A stretch of 64,000 nucleotides of DNA, taken from the NCBI RefSeq assembly GCF_016767175.1, contig NZ_CP068564.1, positions 1,860,001 to 1,924,000 on the forward strand, given 5' to 3'. Below the pieces are notes generated by a model. That model did not search any database. It worked only from the letters and a program-made list of their open reading frames with translations, and was not told where the DNA came from. The position numbers and the translations under genes are program-made. Source of the stretch: Keratinibaculum paraultunense. GTDB taxonomy: Bacteria; Bacillota; Clostridia; Tissierellales; Tepidimicrobiaceae. Every line of letters starts with the position of its first letter. The first letter of the stretch is position 1. Positions 63,646 to 64,000 of this stretch are shown piece by piece.

Positions 63646-64000
63646 TTAGAATTCATATAATTCTGGTTGTTGTGCTTCATGATTATGTTCCGGTCCACTA
63701 TATACTCTCAACTTTTTAATCATTTTTCTTCCTAATCTATTCTTAGGCAACATCCCTTTTACTGCTAAATATATAGCTTTTTCTGGATTTTCCTTCATCA
63801 TTCTACTATAAGGTATGGTTCTTAATCCTCCTGGATACCCTGTATGATATCTATATTTTTTCTGTTCCAATTTTTTCCCTGTCAATTTTACTTTATCAGC
63901 ATTTATAATTATTACATAATCCCCAGTATCTACATGAGGAGTATATATAGGTTTATGTTTTCCTCTCAATATAGTAGCTACTTCTGAAGCTAATCTACCT
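63646..64000 (-). CDS. rplM: 50S ribosomal protein L13, partial
   Basis: Coding continues past the window edge. The frame at 63970-64000 reads [11 protein letters not shown] directly in front of [20 protein letters not shown], as in all L13 proteins, so the TTG at 63967-63969 is an internal leucine and not the start. The signature GHxx-like region [12 protein letters not shown] and the [21 protein letters not shown] motif are present. The first 20 or so residues lie outside. Confidence 0.97.
   Translation of the reverse strand, partial: GRLASEVATILRGKHKPIYTPHVDTGDYVIIINADKVKLTGKKLEQKKYRYHTGYPGGLRTIPYSRMMKENPEKAIYLAVKGMLPKNRLGRKMIKKLRVYSGPEHNHEAQQPELYEF

Noticed and set aside
1-64000. Prophage, integrative element or defence island
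   Set aside because: Apart from one insertion sequence I found no integrase, phage structural gene, toxin-antitoxin pair, restriction system or composition break.

Overview
The window is a 64 kb piece of a low-GC, AT-rich Firmicute chromosome, almost entirely coding. It suggests an anaerobic, spore-forming, amino-acid-fermenting member of the Clostridia/Tissierellia. The evidence is an alpha/beta-type SASP and CwlD (sporulation), an [FeFe] hydrogenase, a 2-oxoacid:ferredoxin oxidoreductase linked to phosphotransbutyrylase and butyrate kinase, a complete glycine cleavage system, a rubrerythrin and ferritin, and massive oligopeptide uptake capacity. The genus is not decided here.

Layout. 1-960: trigger factor (partial) and tRNA-Leu. 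965-14597: two tandem oppA-oppBCDF operons plus a third oppA, with a 5922-bp period. The transporter cores are almost identical, the three binding proteins have diverged, and the leading promoter carries a perfect CcpA (cre) site. 14964-19202: a 53-aa ORF, DegV, GlmM, CCA-adding enzyme, a 50-bp perfect palindrome and a small membrane protein. 19315-20667: an opine-dehydrogenase-like gene under a c-di-AMP (ydaO-type) riboswitch. 20898-26223: a branched-chain 2-oxoacid fermentation operon. 26310-28338: cdaA-cdaR, the c-di-AMP synthase module. 28451-36062: CapA-like lipoprotein, PrsW-like protease, PTS HPr/EI, rubrerythrin, SASP, ferritin, L,D-transpeptidase and small unknowns. 36394-39499: a selenium-type YedE/YedF/DUF3343 cluster and a COG2509 flavoprotein. 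39604-44812: a decaying multidrug-type ABC exporter locus headed by a leader-peptide attenuator, followed by rearranged fragments. 44911-47255: NitT/TauT-type ABC transporter. 47333-50901: [FeFe] hydrogenase and a fused iron-sulfur flavoprotein. 51071-54793: PAP2 phosphatase and a zinc-uptake operon with its Fur-family regulator. 54830-56311: a complete ISL3-family insertion sequence with 8-bp target duplication. 56365-62104: gcvT-H-PA-PB-lpd. 62271-62420: a cluster of DnaA boxes. 62399-64000: cwlD, rpsI, rplM (partial).

How it fits together. Peptides enter through Opp. Branched-chain 2-oxoacids are oxidised to acyl-CoA and reduced ferredoxin, and acyl-CoA is converted to acid plus ATP by Ptb/Buk. 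Glycine is handled by the glycine cleavage system, and surplus electrons can leave through the hydrogenase. HPr with Ser46 and the cre site imply carbon catabolite control of peptide uptake. GlmM, CdaA, CdaR and a c-di-AMP riboswitch in one window connect cell-wall precursor supply, c-di-AMP production and sensing. The most unusual observations are the c-di-AMP riboswitch over an opine-type dehydrogenase, the duplicated opp cassette with mosaic binding proteins, the ribosome-mediated attenuator in front of a broken ABC exporter, and the ectopic DnaA-box cluster that runs into the cwlD stop codon.
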